A DNA stretch of 26,950 bases. It comes from CALMEH01 sp964548225. Lineage in GTDB: Bacteria > Acidobacteriota > Blastocatellia > Pyrinomonadales > Pyrinomonadaceae. A program made the position numbers and the translations under genes. The stretch lies in assembly GCA_964548225.1 (NCBI GenBank), contig CAZJQP010000070.1, positions 1-26,950 on the forward strand. The letters run 5' to 3'. The notes under the pieces were generated by a model that saw nothing but the letters and a program-made list of their open reading frames with translations, did not search any database and was not told the DNA's origin. This document shows, piece by piece, positions 7,068-14,449 of this stretch (position 1 is its first letter; each line of letters begins with the position of its first letter).

Positions 7068-8642
7068 TTATTTGCTCAAAAATTCTTTCAAACGCGAATC
7101 GTCCGCCGAAATCGCGCATCGAAAACCGATTGACGGAATATCTTTCGTCATATCTTCGGTTGATGCCGTATTGGGTGGAACATAAACTCGTTTGGTAGTT
7201 TTCAACCAATCTTTATTGGGAGCTTTGAAGAATCCGCCGCGCACGACGCGGAATTTTTCACCGAAATTTTCATCGGTCGCCGGATTATCTTTATACGGCT
7301 GAAAATATGCTTCAACCCATTCGAGAACATTGCCCGACATATCCAACGCGCCGTAAAAACTTGCGCCCGACGGATATTTCCCGACATCCGAAAGTTTTTC
7401 GATTTCAAACGCAACATTGTTTTTCTGAAACTCATTGCCCCAAGGGAAATCGCGTTTCGATTGCATTGTTTCGTCCCACGAAGCGGCTTTTTCCCATTCT
7501 TCTTCGGTCGGCAGACGTTTTCCCGCCCAATCCGCAAACGCTTTGGCATCTTCAAACGACACACCGACAACCGGCGCGTTCGGACGATTCAGGAAATAAT
7601 CTTTTTCCAAATCGGACGGATATTTTTTGCTTGTCGCATCGCAAAACGCTTTATATTGCGCATTGGTAACTTCGGTCTTGTCAATATAAAACGCAGGCAA
7701 ATCAACTTTGTGAGCGGGTTTTGAAATAGTTTCGCCCGTGTCGCTTCCCATCGTAAAACTTCCGGCGGAAACTAAAACCATTTTGCCTTTGAAATCAATT
7801 TCTTTCGGCAGACTGCTTTCGGTTTTTGCGGCGGAAACGGGAACGGAAGTATTTGAATTTGTCGGCGCATTGCTCGTCGTATCGGCGGGCGTTGTTTTCG
7901 GCGCGGTGTTTGGTGATGTTGAAGCGATTTCGCCACCGCCGCGTAAAAACATAAACCAAACGCCACCCAGAGCCGCTACACTGAGAAAGAGAAAGCCGAA
8001 AAGTCCGCCTAAAATCAAAGGTAATTTCGAGCGTTTTTTTGTTACGGGCGCGGCGGCTGGTTGTGCGGCGGGCAGCGGCGCAGATTGCGGCTCAGGTTTT
8101 GGCAAATTCGGTGCAGGTTGATTTGATGAAAAGTCGGTTTCTTCTTCGTTGGTTGCAGATTGGGGTTGCGTTGTTCGCGGAGAAGTTTTTTCGCCGCTTG
8201 ACACACGAAAAACGGGTTGCGGCATTTGCCAACCTTCGCGTTTATTTTCGCGTGAAGGCGGAATATAGGGCATTGACGAATCGAAATTGGCTTGCGGCAG
8301 ATTGATGTTCGGCGCGGTTTTGTCGGTGTCGGCGGTTTGATTGGAAACAGGCGCGTCCATCGCCCAATCTTCGGTTGTCGAAGCCATCGGCGTTTCGACT
8401 CTCGGCGCGTCCATTGCCCAATCTTCTTGCGCCAGATTAACATTCGGCGCGGTTTGCCCGTAATTTTCCGATGGCGGAATATGTTCTGCCAGATTTGTAT
8501 TCGGCGTAGTTACGCCCCAATCGTCATCCGAAGTTTCGGCGGCTTTCGGCTGAATTTCTTGGTTGGTAAAACCTTCCAATTCCTTTTTCAGATTAACATT
8601 CGGATTAGACATTGCCCAATCATCGTCTTTTTTATCGTTCAT
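7068..8642 (-). CDS. FGE/SUMF1-like (formylglycine-generating-enzyme fold) membrane protein with repeated PNxNL/DW motifs
   Basis: A 524-residue protein. Residues 1-200 are low-complexity and carry repeated short motifs: DW(A/G)(M/V) at 8, 41, 74 and 92 with a variant at 138, and (S/T)xPNxNL at 12, 45, 64 and 109. A membrane helix spans about 206-233. Residues about 286-515 form an FGE-sulfatase/SUMF1 domain (MVLVSAGSFTMGS, DKTEVTNAQYKAF, RLPTEEEWEKAA, GNVLEWV, RVVRGG, GFRCA). In active FGE enzymes an RCA-type cysteine motif lies between RGG and GFRC; here that position reads TTKRV. Formylglycine formation is therefore unlikely, and a binding or scaffold role is favoured. A strong AGGAGG site precedes the ATG. 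It is the first gene of the probable T6SS operon. The TxPN motifs may be phosphothreonine ligands for the neighbouring FHA domains (inference). Confidence 0.82.
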   Translation of the reverse strand: MNDKKDDDWAMSNPNVNLKKELEGFTNQEIQPKAAETSDDDWGVTTPNTNLAEHIPPSENYGQTAPNVNLAQEDWAMDAPRVETPMASTTEDWAMDAPVSNQTADTDKTAPNINLPQANFDSSMPYIPPSRENKREGWQMPQPVFRVSSGEKTSPRTTQPQSATNEEETDFSSNQPAPNLPKPEPQSAPLPAAQPAAAPVTKKRSKLPLILGGLFGFLFLSVAALGGVWFMFLRGGGEIASTSPNTAPKTTPADTTSNAPTNSNTSVPVSAAKTESSLPKEIDFKGKMVLVSAGSFTMGSDTGETISKPAHKVDLPAFYIDKTEVTNAQYKAFCDATSKKYPSDLEKDYFLNRPNAPVVGVSFEDAKAFADWAGKRLPTEEEWEKAASWDETMQSKRDFPWGNEFQKNNVAFEIEKLSDVGKYPSGASFYGALDMSGNVLEWVEAYFQPYKDNPATDENFGEKFRVVRGGFFKAPNKDWLKTTKRVYVPPNTASTEDMTKDIPSIGFRCAISADDSRLKEFLSK

Positions 8643-8654
8643 CGCTTCCTCCTA

Positions 8655-8792
8655 AGACTGGACGCAATCGGCTCGATTGCCTGAGCGCGGAGCGCGAACA
8701 AGCGTTTGCTTAAGCTCAAGTTTAGTGTCAGCAAACGCCGTTACACCGCTGAAAAACGCGGTGTTGCAAGCGAGCCGCTTGCGCTCCAGTCT
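8655..8792. repeat. 138-bp inverted-repeat element with three nested hairpins
   Basis: The outer arms at 8655-8675 and 8771-8792 are near-perfect reverse complements (AGACTGGACGCAA...). Inside are two exact hairpins: GCGTTTGCT at 8702-8710 with AGCAAACGC at 8730-8738, and ACACCGC at 8743-8749 with GCGGTGT at 8758-8764. It fills the gap between the stop codon of the cystathionine synthase gene (8791-8793) and the ribosome site of the FGE-like gene. It may be a MITE-like element or a structured leader or terminator for the T6SS operon. Confidence 0.7.
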
Positions 8793-10158
8793 ATTTTTGT
8801 AAATCAAGCACATCGCTTCTCGTGATAATTCCGGTGATGCGTTTAAAATCTTCGATTAAAACCGCCGGAGATTTTTGCAGTTTCATTTTTATTTCGTTGA
8901 AACTCGCATCAACATCTAAAACCGGAAAACTTTTGTCCATAATATCGCCGACTCTGGCATTCATCAAATCGCGATTTTGCAGTAATTTCGTCAAAATCCC
9001 GCTTTCTTTGAGCGAACCGACGGAAACATTATCTTCTAACACAGGCATTTGCGTTACGCCGTTTTCGTTCATTTTGGCAAACGCTTCGGAAACCGTGTCA
9101 TTTGGCGAAACAAAAACCAGATTTGTCGGCGCACCGTTCGATTTTGTTTCGATAATCAATCTGCCGGTGATGCGTTGCGGTTCGAGCAGGAGTTTTTCCT
9201 TCATCCACTCGTCCGAATAAAATTTCGTCAGATAATGTTCGCCCGTGTCGCAGACGATAAAGACAATCAAACTATTTTCGTCCAAATCCTTGGCAACTTT
9301 CAACGCCGCGCCGAAAATTGTTCCGGTCGAACCGCCGCAAAAAATTCCTTCTTTGCGCGAAAGCTCGCGGGCGAGTTCAAAAGATTCGCGGTCGGTGATG
9401 TTAATAATTTCGTCAATCGCCTTCATATCGGCATTGCCGACGGGCAGATTTTGTCCGATGCCTTCGACCAGATACGGTGTGGCTTCGGGAATATGACCGC
9501 TTTCTTTGTAAATCTTAAAAATCGAACCGTAAGGGTCTGCGCCGATGATTTTGATGTCGGGGTTTTGTTCTTTTAAGTATCTGCCCGTTCCCGAAATCGT
9601 GCCGCCTGTTCCAATTGAGGCGACAAAATGCGTAATTTTGCCATCCGTGTCGCGCCAGATTTCCGGTCCGGTCGTGCGGTAATGCGCCGCCGGATTTGCC
9701 GGATGATTATATTGATCGGGATAAAAAGAATTCGGTTTTTCGGAAGCGATGCGCCGTGCGGTTTCAACGTAATGGTCGGGCGTGCCGGATTTTGCCGCCG
9801 CCGGACAGATTACCACGTCCGCGCCCAGAGATTTCAGATACCGAACTTTCTCAACCGACGCTTTTTCGGTCAAAACAAAGATACATTTATAACCTTTGAC
9901 CGCCGCGCCGAGAGCCAAACCGATGCCCGTGTTGCCCGAAGTCGCTTCGATTATCGTTCCGCCTTTTTTCAAAAGACCGTCTTTTTCCGCCGCTTCGATT
10001 AAAGACAGACCGATTCTATCTTTCACCGAAAAACCCGGGTTGAGGTTCTCCATTTTGGCGAACATCTGCGCCTTGATGCCGTATTTTTTGGCTAAATTAT
10101 TGATTTTCACCATCGGCGTATTGCCGATAAGTCCTAAAATGTTGTCGTAAAATTTCAT
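8791..10158 (-). CDS. cbs: Cystathionine beta-synthase (PLP-dependent, with C-terminal CBS-domain pair)
   Basis: A 455-residue fold-type II PLP enzyme. The Schiff-base lysine is Lys46 in FSVKDRIG, the substrate loop is SGNTG at about 74-78, and the phosphate-binding loop is GTGGTISGTG. Residues about 335-455 form a CBS-domain pair, as in bacterial cystathionine beta-synthases of similar length; O-acetylserine sulfhydrylases are shorter and lack it. The likely reaction is serine plus homocysteine giving cystathionine in the cytoplasm, the first step of transsulfuration. No heme-binding N-terminus is present. GGAG precedes the ATG. It runs in the same direction as the T6SS genes but is separated from them by a structured 138-bp element, so co-regulation is doubtful. 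A cysteine synthase activity cannot be excluded from sequence. Confidence 0.9.
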   Translation of the reverse strand: MKFYDNILGLIGNTPMVKINNLAKKYGIKAQMFAKMENLNPGFSVKDRIGLSLIEAAEKDGLLKKGGTIIEATSGNTGIGLALGAAVKGYKCIFVLTEKASVEKVRYLKSLGADVVICPAAAKSGTPDHYVETARRIASEKPNSFYPDQYNHPANPAAHYRTTGPEIWRDTDGKITHFVASIGTGGTISGTGRYLKEQNPDIKIIGADPYGSIFKIYKESGHIPEATPYLVEGIGQNLPVGNADMKAIDEIINITDRESFELARELSRKEGIFCGGSTGTIFGAALKVAKDLDENSLIVFIVCDTGEHYLTKFYSDEWMKEKLLLEPQRITGRLIIETKSNGAPTNLVFVSPNDTVSEAFAKMNENGVTQMPVLEDNVSVGSLKESGILTKLLQNRDLMNARVGDIMDKSFPVLDVDASFNEIKMKLQKSPAVLIEDFKRITGIITRSDVLDLQK

Positions 10159-10218
10159 TCGTTCTCCGTAAGAATTGCGATGCGTAATAATTTTAGCCTA
10201 AAAGCCGAAAGTGAAAAA

Positions 10219-10260
10219 GCGAAAAAGTAAGATGAATCGGAAATCATCTTACTTTTTCGC
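10219..10260 (-). terminator. Probable intrinsic terminator, minus strand
   Basis: Two exact 17-bp arms (10219-10235 and 10244-10260) flank an 8-nt loop. Read on the minus strand the stem is followed by a T-rich run (TTTTTCACTTTC). It lies between the beta-helix gene and cbs, both on the minus strand, where it would separate the two transcripts. Confidence 0.6.
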
Positions 10261-10293
10261 GCTCTGACTGATATTGACAGGCTACAGAATGAT

Positions 10294-10440
10294 TATTTTC
10301 TCCTGCAAAATGACTTTGCGCGTCCGCAAAGTGAGTTTGCACGTCTGCAAAGTGAGTTTGCGCGTCTGCAAAATGACTTTGCGCGTCTGCAAACTCACTT
10401 TGCAGAGCCGCCAAGTCAATTTGCGGGGCGGTAGATTTAT
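10294..10440. repeat. 21-bp tandem array A (TTTGC-N6-GCAAA-N5)
   Basis: About seven units in exact 21-bp phase, starting at 10294, 10315, 10336, 10357, 10378, 10399 and 10420. Each central unit is itself palindromic: TTTGC, six bases, GCAAA, then five bases (GTGAG, ATGAC or the flipped CTCAC). TTTGC and GCAAA thus alternate about once per helical turn. Several frames on both strands stay open through the array, so an open frame of heptapeptides (HFADAQT-like on the minus strand) is expected without any coding role. The rest of the 375-bp gap holds the terminator and a polypurine hairpin. Confidence 0.85.
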
Positions 10441-10463
10441 TATTTTGGGCAATAAGCAGGAAG

Positions 10464-10536
10464 AGAAGAAGAGAAGAAAAGGAGTGAAAGAGATAAAAAC
10501 TCCTTGTCTCCTCCACTCCTCTTCTCCTCTTCTTCT
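10464..10536. repeat. Polypurine/polypyrimidine hairpin
   Basis: 10464-10485 (AGAAGAAGAGAAG...) and 10515-10536 are reverse complements at 20 of 22 positions. One arm is almost pure purine and the other pure pyrimidine, separated by 29 bases. The right edge overlaps the TAG stop codon (10535-10537) of the beta-helix gene. It could form a hairpin or triplex at the 3' end of that transcript. Confidence 0.65.
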
Positions 10537-12031
10537 AAGGTGCGGCGATAAAATCCAAATCGGCGATGTTATCATTGACCTGAACGACTTGCGAGGCGAA
10601 CGAGAAGCGTTTTGAGATAACACTGATAACGTAAGTTTCGCCTGCTTCGATGTCGTCAAAGCGGTAATAGCCGAATGAACTTGTCCGCACCGTTCTGACA
10701 TTGCCGTTTGAATCGGTCAGATGAACAAAACAGTTTGACACGCCTCTGCCGTCGGCGGCGGAAACCCGTCCGCCAACCGAAACTAAAGCGGCGGTCGGAG
10801 TATTAAATTCAACTGCGCCGATGTCAACCCGCAAAAGTAAAGGATTTGCGCCGCCGTCAAAAATTCTCTGCGCTCCGCGTTGGTCTAACGTCAAAGGCTG
10901 ACTATCAAACGGATTGACCGCGTTGGCATCAATTCCGCGGTCAATCGCCAAACTTCCCATTATCGGAAGATGAACCTGCGTCGTGCCGGTCGAAGCGTAA
11001 CCGAGTGCCGCCAACATCGGATTAATCACGCCGCCGCCCGTGCCGACGTAATCGTTATTGGCGTTGGGCGTTCCGGTCGTGCCGAAAGTGGCGGTGGCGG
11101 CATCGGTGTTGTCGCCGATAAGATTGCCGCCCGCACTGGTAATTGTGCCGGTGCCGTCGAGCCGAATATCAATTCCGCCGGGAGCGGTCGAAGTGTTTCC
11201 GGCGACGATACTGTTGCCAATGTTAAGCGTGCCGAAAACACGGATTCCGCCGCCGCCCTGTGCGCCGGCGCTCGGCGTTCCCGTAATCCGGTTGTTGGTT
11301 ACGGTAATGTTGCGAACTGTGCCGGTTGCGCCGCTTAGAAGAGCGAAACCGCCGCCGACCAAACCTCTGGCGGTGTTGTCCGAAAAAGTTGAGTTGGCGA
11401 CAAATAGTGTTCCGATATTTATGGCAAGACCGCCGCCGCTCCACGCGGAGTTGCCCGAGAATGTCGAATTTGTTATACGCAGAACCGCAGTGCCGCCGTT
11501 AACATAAACGCCGCCGCCGTTGCTGCTGGTGGCATCGGTTGTGGCTTGATTGTTCTGCACTGTTACGGCATCCAGCACGAGCGTTCCGCCGTTTGCATTA
11601 ATCGCGCCGCCGTTTCCGGTGTTTCTGCCGCCGCTCAAAGTTACGCCGGTTATCGTAACCGTCGCGTTGTTCAAATTAAAAATGCGGTTTGCAGCCGAAC
11701 CGCCGTCAATCGTCGTAACATTTGCGCCGTTGCCGTTGATGGTCAACGCGCCCGCCGGAGCGTTGATGGAAATTTCCGAGGCTACCAAAACATTGGTAAT
11801 GCCCACCGCAAAAGTAATTGTATCGTCGCCGGCGAGCGCATTGGCTTCTTGCACCGCCGCCCGCAGAGTGCAGACGTTTCCAGAGGTCGCGCAAACGCCG
11901 TTGCCCGCCGAAACGTCGCCCGCGTCGCCGTTGTTGTTGACCTGAAAAATTGCCGCCTGCGCCGCAACTGCCAAAACCCAAAAAACTAAAATCGCCGACA
12001 AAACGGCTGAAAACTTAATTTTGTTTCTCAT
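10535..12031 (-). CDS. Secreted parallel beta-helix protein (CSLREA-type start, carboxypeptidase-regulatory-like end)
   Basis: A 498-residue exported protein. A signal peptide covers about residues 1-27 (ending AAQAA). A CSLREA-like segment follows (FQVNNNGDAGD ... CTLRAAVQEANA), then repeated short beta-helix turns rich in Gly, Asn and Thr (GGGVYVNGG, NSTFSGNSA, NSTFSDNTA), and a choice-of-anchor-type segment (LAIDRGID, LTLDQRGAQR, VDIGAVEF). Residues about 415-498 form an Ig-like carboxypeptidase regulatory-like domain (VSVGGRVSAADGRGVSNC, SSFGYYRFDDIEAG). Such proteins are cell-surface or secreted; substrate and partner are unknown. The ATG at 12031 with GGAG nine bases upstream is preferred over the adjoining TTG. 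There are no catalytic residues to cite, so a structural or adhesin-like role is a guess. Confidence 0.8.
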   Translation of the reverse strand: MRNKIKFSAVLSAILVFWVLAVAAQAAIFQVNNNGDAGDVSAGNGVCATSGNVCTLRAAVQEANALAGDDTITFAVGITNVLVASEISINAPAGALTINGNGANVTTIDGGSAANRIFNLNNATVTITGVTLSGGRNTGNGGAINANGGTLVLDAVTVQNNQATTDATSSNGGGVYVNGGTAVLRITNSTFSGNSAWSGGGLAINIGTLFVANSTFSDNTARGLVGGGFALLSGATGTVRNITVTNNRITGTPSAGAQGGGGIRVFGTLNIGNSIVAGNTSTAPGGIDIRLDGTGTITSAGGNLIGDNTDAATATFGTTGTPNANNDYVGTGGGVINPMLAALGYASTGTTQVHLPIMGSLAIDRGIDANAVNPFDSQPLTLDQRGAQRIFDGGANPLLLRVDIGAVEFNTPTAALVSVGGRVSAADGRGVSNCFVHLTDSNGNVRTVRTSSFGYYRFDDIEAGETYVISVISKRFSFASQVVQVNDNIADLDFIAAP

Positions 12032-12093
12032 CAAATAAAATCTCCATTTCCTTTCTAATCTTCCTACTCAAAAAAATACTCAACATTATCCTT

Positions 12094-12441
12094 AGAAACT
12101 GTTTTAAAGCTCAAGATGCTTAGGAAACAAAGCACGACATTATCAATTACCAATTATCCATTAAATTGTCGGGGTTATGCTTAAACCCTCTAAAATATAA
12201 TTGATAATTGAGAATTAATAATTGATAAATCGCTTGCAATTATCCGGCTTTTTAGAGTTTTAAAACAGCTTCTTGGGAAAAATCCTCGATGTTTTTATCT
12301 ATTTACAAAAACAACTAGAGCTTCGCAATCCTTATCGAGATTGACGTGAATGTTTCATAACTTACTTTATAAGAAGCTGTGTTCAAACTCTATTCTCGTG
12401 GATCGTATTTTACTTCACTACCGAGTTTGAACATTGCTTTT
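12094..12441. repeat. Four copies of a 19-bp motif in alternating orientation
   Basis: The motif AGAAGCTGTKTTMAAACTC occurs at 12094-12112 (+, AGAAACTGTTTTAAAGCTC), 12255-12273 (-), 12372-12390 (+) and 12423-12441 (-). The copies match one another at about 16-18 of 19 positions. The order + - + - makes two inverted pairs, spanning 180 and 70 bp, like the ends of two small insertion elements. No transposase coding sequence lies between them. Confidence 0.65.
12139..12228. repeat. Heptad tandem-repeat hairpin (ATTGATA / AATTATC)
   Basis: Left arm at about 12139-12167 (units ATTATCA, ATTACCA, ATTATCC) and right arm at about 12197-12228 (units AATTGAT, AATTGAG, AATTAAT, AATTGAT) are complementary, with a loop of about 30 nt. 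It lies inside the first inverted pair of the 19-bp motif. Confidence 0.7.
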
Positions 12442-12598
12442 AAGGTTGCGATGCGCCTTTAATTCTAGCGTGAATTTAGGGAAATTGAAACAGACAAGTC
12501 TGATATTCAGATTGATGAATTCGATTTACTGAAATTTTTCACTTGTTCGCGCTATCTGAGGACAAAGTTGTTTTAAAGTAGGTCTTAATTAGCACAAC

Positions 12599-12845
12599 GG
12601 CAAGCATCTTTGGAACATTTTTGCGTCTTTTTAGAGCAAATGCTCCCGCATTTAGAGCAAATATGCTTGTCCTGAGAACATTTTCGTGCGACCGTAAAGG
12701 ATTTTCGTGCCTTCAAGAAGGATTTTCGCCCGACTTTAGAGGATTTTTGTGCATTCAAGAAGGATTTTTGCCCAACTCGGTAGGATTTTTGGTCAACTCG
12801 GTAGGATTTTAGGAGGTTCAAGAAGGATTTTTGACGATAAAGATT
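12599..12845. repeat. 21-bp tandem array B (GGATTTTTG + 12 variable bases)
   Basis: The best units start at 12699, 12720, 12741, 12762, 12783, 12804 and 12825, in strict 21-bp phase, with older, diverged units back to about 12599. Each begins GGATTTTTG or a near variant. The second half is drawn from a few recurring cassettes (TTCAAGAA three times, ACTCGGTA twice). The array enters the end of the phosphodiesterase gene: its last codons and stop are made of repeat sequence. A frame on the minus strand (12585-12821, TTG start) would encode eleven heptapeptides such as KSFLKAR; the 21-bp period alone explains why it is open. Confidence 0.87.
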
Positions 12846-13609
12846 TGCTTTTCAGCCAAAAGCCGCGCCGGATTGTTTGAAATTATTGCCTCGATGCCCA
12901 AATCAATCGCACGTTTTACCCAAACGGTTTGGTCAACCGTCCAGATTGTTACGGGTAAGTTTCGCATTTTCGCGTTTTCGATGGTGTTGCGCGTCGCCAA
13001 CGAATAATGAAGCGAGATTTCGTCTGCCAAATGCACTTCGGCGGCATCGAAAATCGCAGTTCTTTTGCGGAAAACCGTTTTGAATTGCGGCTCGAAAAGC
13101 GCAACCGTGCATATTGCAGGGAAGTTTTCTTTGGCGTATTTGACGGCTTTGAGATTGAAACTTTTTAATTTCACCTGTGGCAAAAATTCGCTGTCCGAAA
13201 TCATTTCGCAAACCTTTTCCACAGACTTTTCCACAGCATCATCGGCAAATTTAAGTTCGACGTAAAGAATGCCTTGATAATTTTTCAAAAATTCGAGTAA
13301 TCTGCCAAAAGTCGGCACGGTTTCAGAAGAAAATTTTTCGTCCGACTTTTCCTTGAAACGCCGATTAAACCAACTTCCGACATCAATCTTCCGCAATTCG
13401 TCCGCCGTTAAGTTTTTAACCAAATCCGCGCGGTTGCCCAATCTTTTCAAATCGAAATCGTGAATCACCATCGGCACGCCGTCTTTTGAAAGCTGAACAT
13501 CAAATTCCAAACCTTCCGCGCCGCAATCAATCGCCCGCCGAAACGCCGCAAAAGTATTTTCGGGTGCAAGAGCAGATGTGCCGCGATGCGCGATGATGAA
13601 AGGTTTCAT
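12818..13609 (-). CDS. Glycerophosphodiester phosphodiesterase family protein
   Basis: A 263-residue GDPD-family TIM barrel. Key motifs: IAHRGTSALAPENT at residues 6-19 (catalytic His plus the E of PEN), AEGLEFDVQLSKDGVPMVIHD (metal-binding E and D and the second catalytic His), then VELKF and the C-terminal TIWTVD. The family hydrolyses glycerophosphodiesters to glycerol-3-phosphate and an alcohol, recovering lipid head groups. No signal peptide is seen, so it is probably cytoplasmic. There is no obvious Shine-Dalgarno. The last residues (KNPS) and stop codon lie within 21-bp array B, suggesting that the array has replaced or trimmed the original 3' end. Confidence 0.9.
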   Translation of the reverse strand: MKPFIIAHRGTSALAPENTFAAFRRAIDCGAEGLEFDVQLSKDGVPMVIHDFDLKRLGNRADLVKNLTADELRKIDVGSWFNRRFKEKSDEKFSSETVPTFGRLLEFLKNYQGILYVELKFADDAVEKSVEKVCEMISDSEFLPQVKLKSFNLKAVKYAKENFPAICTVALFEPQFKTVFRKRTAIFDAAEVHLADEISLHYSLATRNTIENAKMRNLPVTIWTVDQTVWVKRAIDLGIEAIISNNPARLLAEKQIFIVKNPS

Positions 13610-13615
13610 AAGGTA

Positions 13616-13806
13616 AATGAGAAGTGAGAAGTGAGAAAAAATAACCTAAATATAATTTATCACATAAAACATCTAACATTAATTAATTTATTATAANNNN
13701 NNNNNNTCCGCTATGCGATATTATTAAAGTTTTAATAATTTAAATTATATTTTATAAGTTAGAAATTATTTCTCATTTCTCATTTCTCACTTCTCACTTC
13801 TCACTT
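13616..13806. repeat. Heptad repeat arms flanking the assembly gap
   Basis: 13616-13640 carries tandem GAGAAGT units and 13771-13806 carries the complementary TCTCATT/TCTCACT units, with AT-rich sequence and the gap between. The right arm ends 5 bp before the methyltransferase stop codon. The two arms could pair, but the true spacing is unknown because of the Ns. Confidence 0.75.
13697..13706. other. Assembly gap (10 Ns)
   Basis: Ten consecutive undetermined bases in an AT-rich interval between the phosphodiesterase and methyltransferase genes. The number ten is probably a placeholder, not a measured length. Confidence 0.99.
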
Positions 13807-13810
13807 GAAT

Positions 13811-14443
13811 TCATTTCTTCTCTAACAAAAAAATCATTTTCGACCAACCAATCGGTTCGGTAATCGGGAATTGCGAATCGCCGACGATTTTGAAATATTT
13901 TTGCGCGTTTCTGCGGACTTCTTCGATGGAATGCGTTTTGAATTTATACAAAATCTCCAAAACCGCCCCGACAAGCGAAGGTTTCACCGGAATCAAAACT
14001 AATTTCGCCCCGCGTTTCAAAACCCGCGCCATCTCACGCAAACCTTCGTCGAGCGGCACATATTCCAAAACGCCGCAGGTTAAAACCAAATCGAAAGTCT
14101 CGTCCGCAAACGGCAGATGCAAAATGTTTCCCTGAACGGGCGCAATGTTTTTCGCATCGGTTTTTTTATCTTTTTCAAATTGTTCCCGCGAAACTTGCAG
14201 GGAATTGAACGACAAATCGAGCGCAACCGTTTTGCGCGGACGAAAACCCGCACTCTGAAATCCGAGTGTAACAATGCCCGTGCCGCTTCCCGCATCTAAA
14301 ACCAACGAATTTTCATCGAGATTCAAGTTCAGCGATTTGAGATATTTCGCCACCGAATTGCGATAACCGTTGACCTTCATCGCCAAATTATGCACATCGG
14401 CGATGCTGTCATAGAAGTTTTGAGTCTTTGATTTTTGAGACAT
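13811..14443 (-). CDS. Class I SAM-dependent methyltransferase
   Basis: A 210-residue Rossmann-fold methyltransferase. Motif I is LVLDAGSGTGIVTLGF at about 48-63, motif II is VALDLS, and the post-II/III region has LPFADETFDLVLTCGVLEYV, typical of Methyltransf_11/25. The C-terminus (EVRRNAQKYFKI ... PIGWSKMIFLLEKK) is not diagnostic of a substrate. Small-molecule or lipid-quinone methylation is common in this group, but the target cannot be named. No strong ribosome site is visible before the ATG. Heptad-repeat hairpins lie on both sides of the gene. Confidence 0.85.
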   Translation of the reverse strand: MSQKSKTQNFYDSIADVHNLAMKVNGYRNSVAKYLKSLNLNLDENSLVLDAGSGTGIVTLGFQSAGFRPRKTVALDLSFNSLQVSREQFEKDKKTDAKNIAPVQGNILHLPFADETFDLVLTCGVLEYVPLDEGLREMARVLKRGAKLVLIPVKPSLVGAVLEILYKFKTHSIEEVRRNAQKYFKIVGDSQFPITEPIGWSKMIFLLEKK

Positions 14444-14449
14444 CGTTAT

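Larger units (their letters stand above)
12032..12598. other. Gene-free 570-bp interval rich in inverted repeats
   Basis: No convincing coding frame is seen on either strand. The interval holds four copies of a 19-bp motif in alternating orientation (12094-12441) and a heptad hairpin (12139-12228). AT-rich sequence at 12442-12598 shows no recognised structure. Decayed mobile-element DNA is the most likely origin, but no transposase remnant can be identified. Confidence 0.6.

Noticed and set aside
10294..10440. CRISPR array
   Set aside because: The 21-bp units are contiguous with no unique spacers, and no cas genes are present; the same holds for arrays B and C.
10244..10516. Small protein of HFADAQT heptapeptides on the minus strand
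   Set aside because: Several frames on both strands are open through array A because the period is a multiple of three and the unit has no stop; no convincing ribosome site or conservation evidence.
12585..12821. 78-residue KSFLKAR heptapeptide protein, TTG start
   Set aside because: Same reasoning for array B; the start overlaps the stop of the phosphodiesterase gene. Kept only as a repeat.
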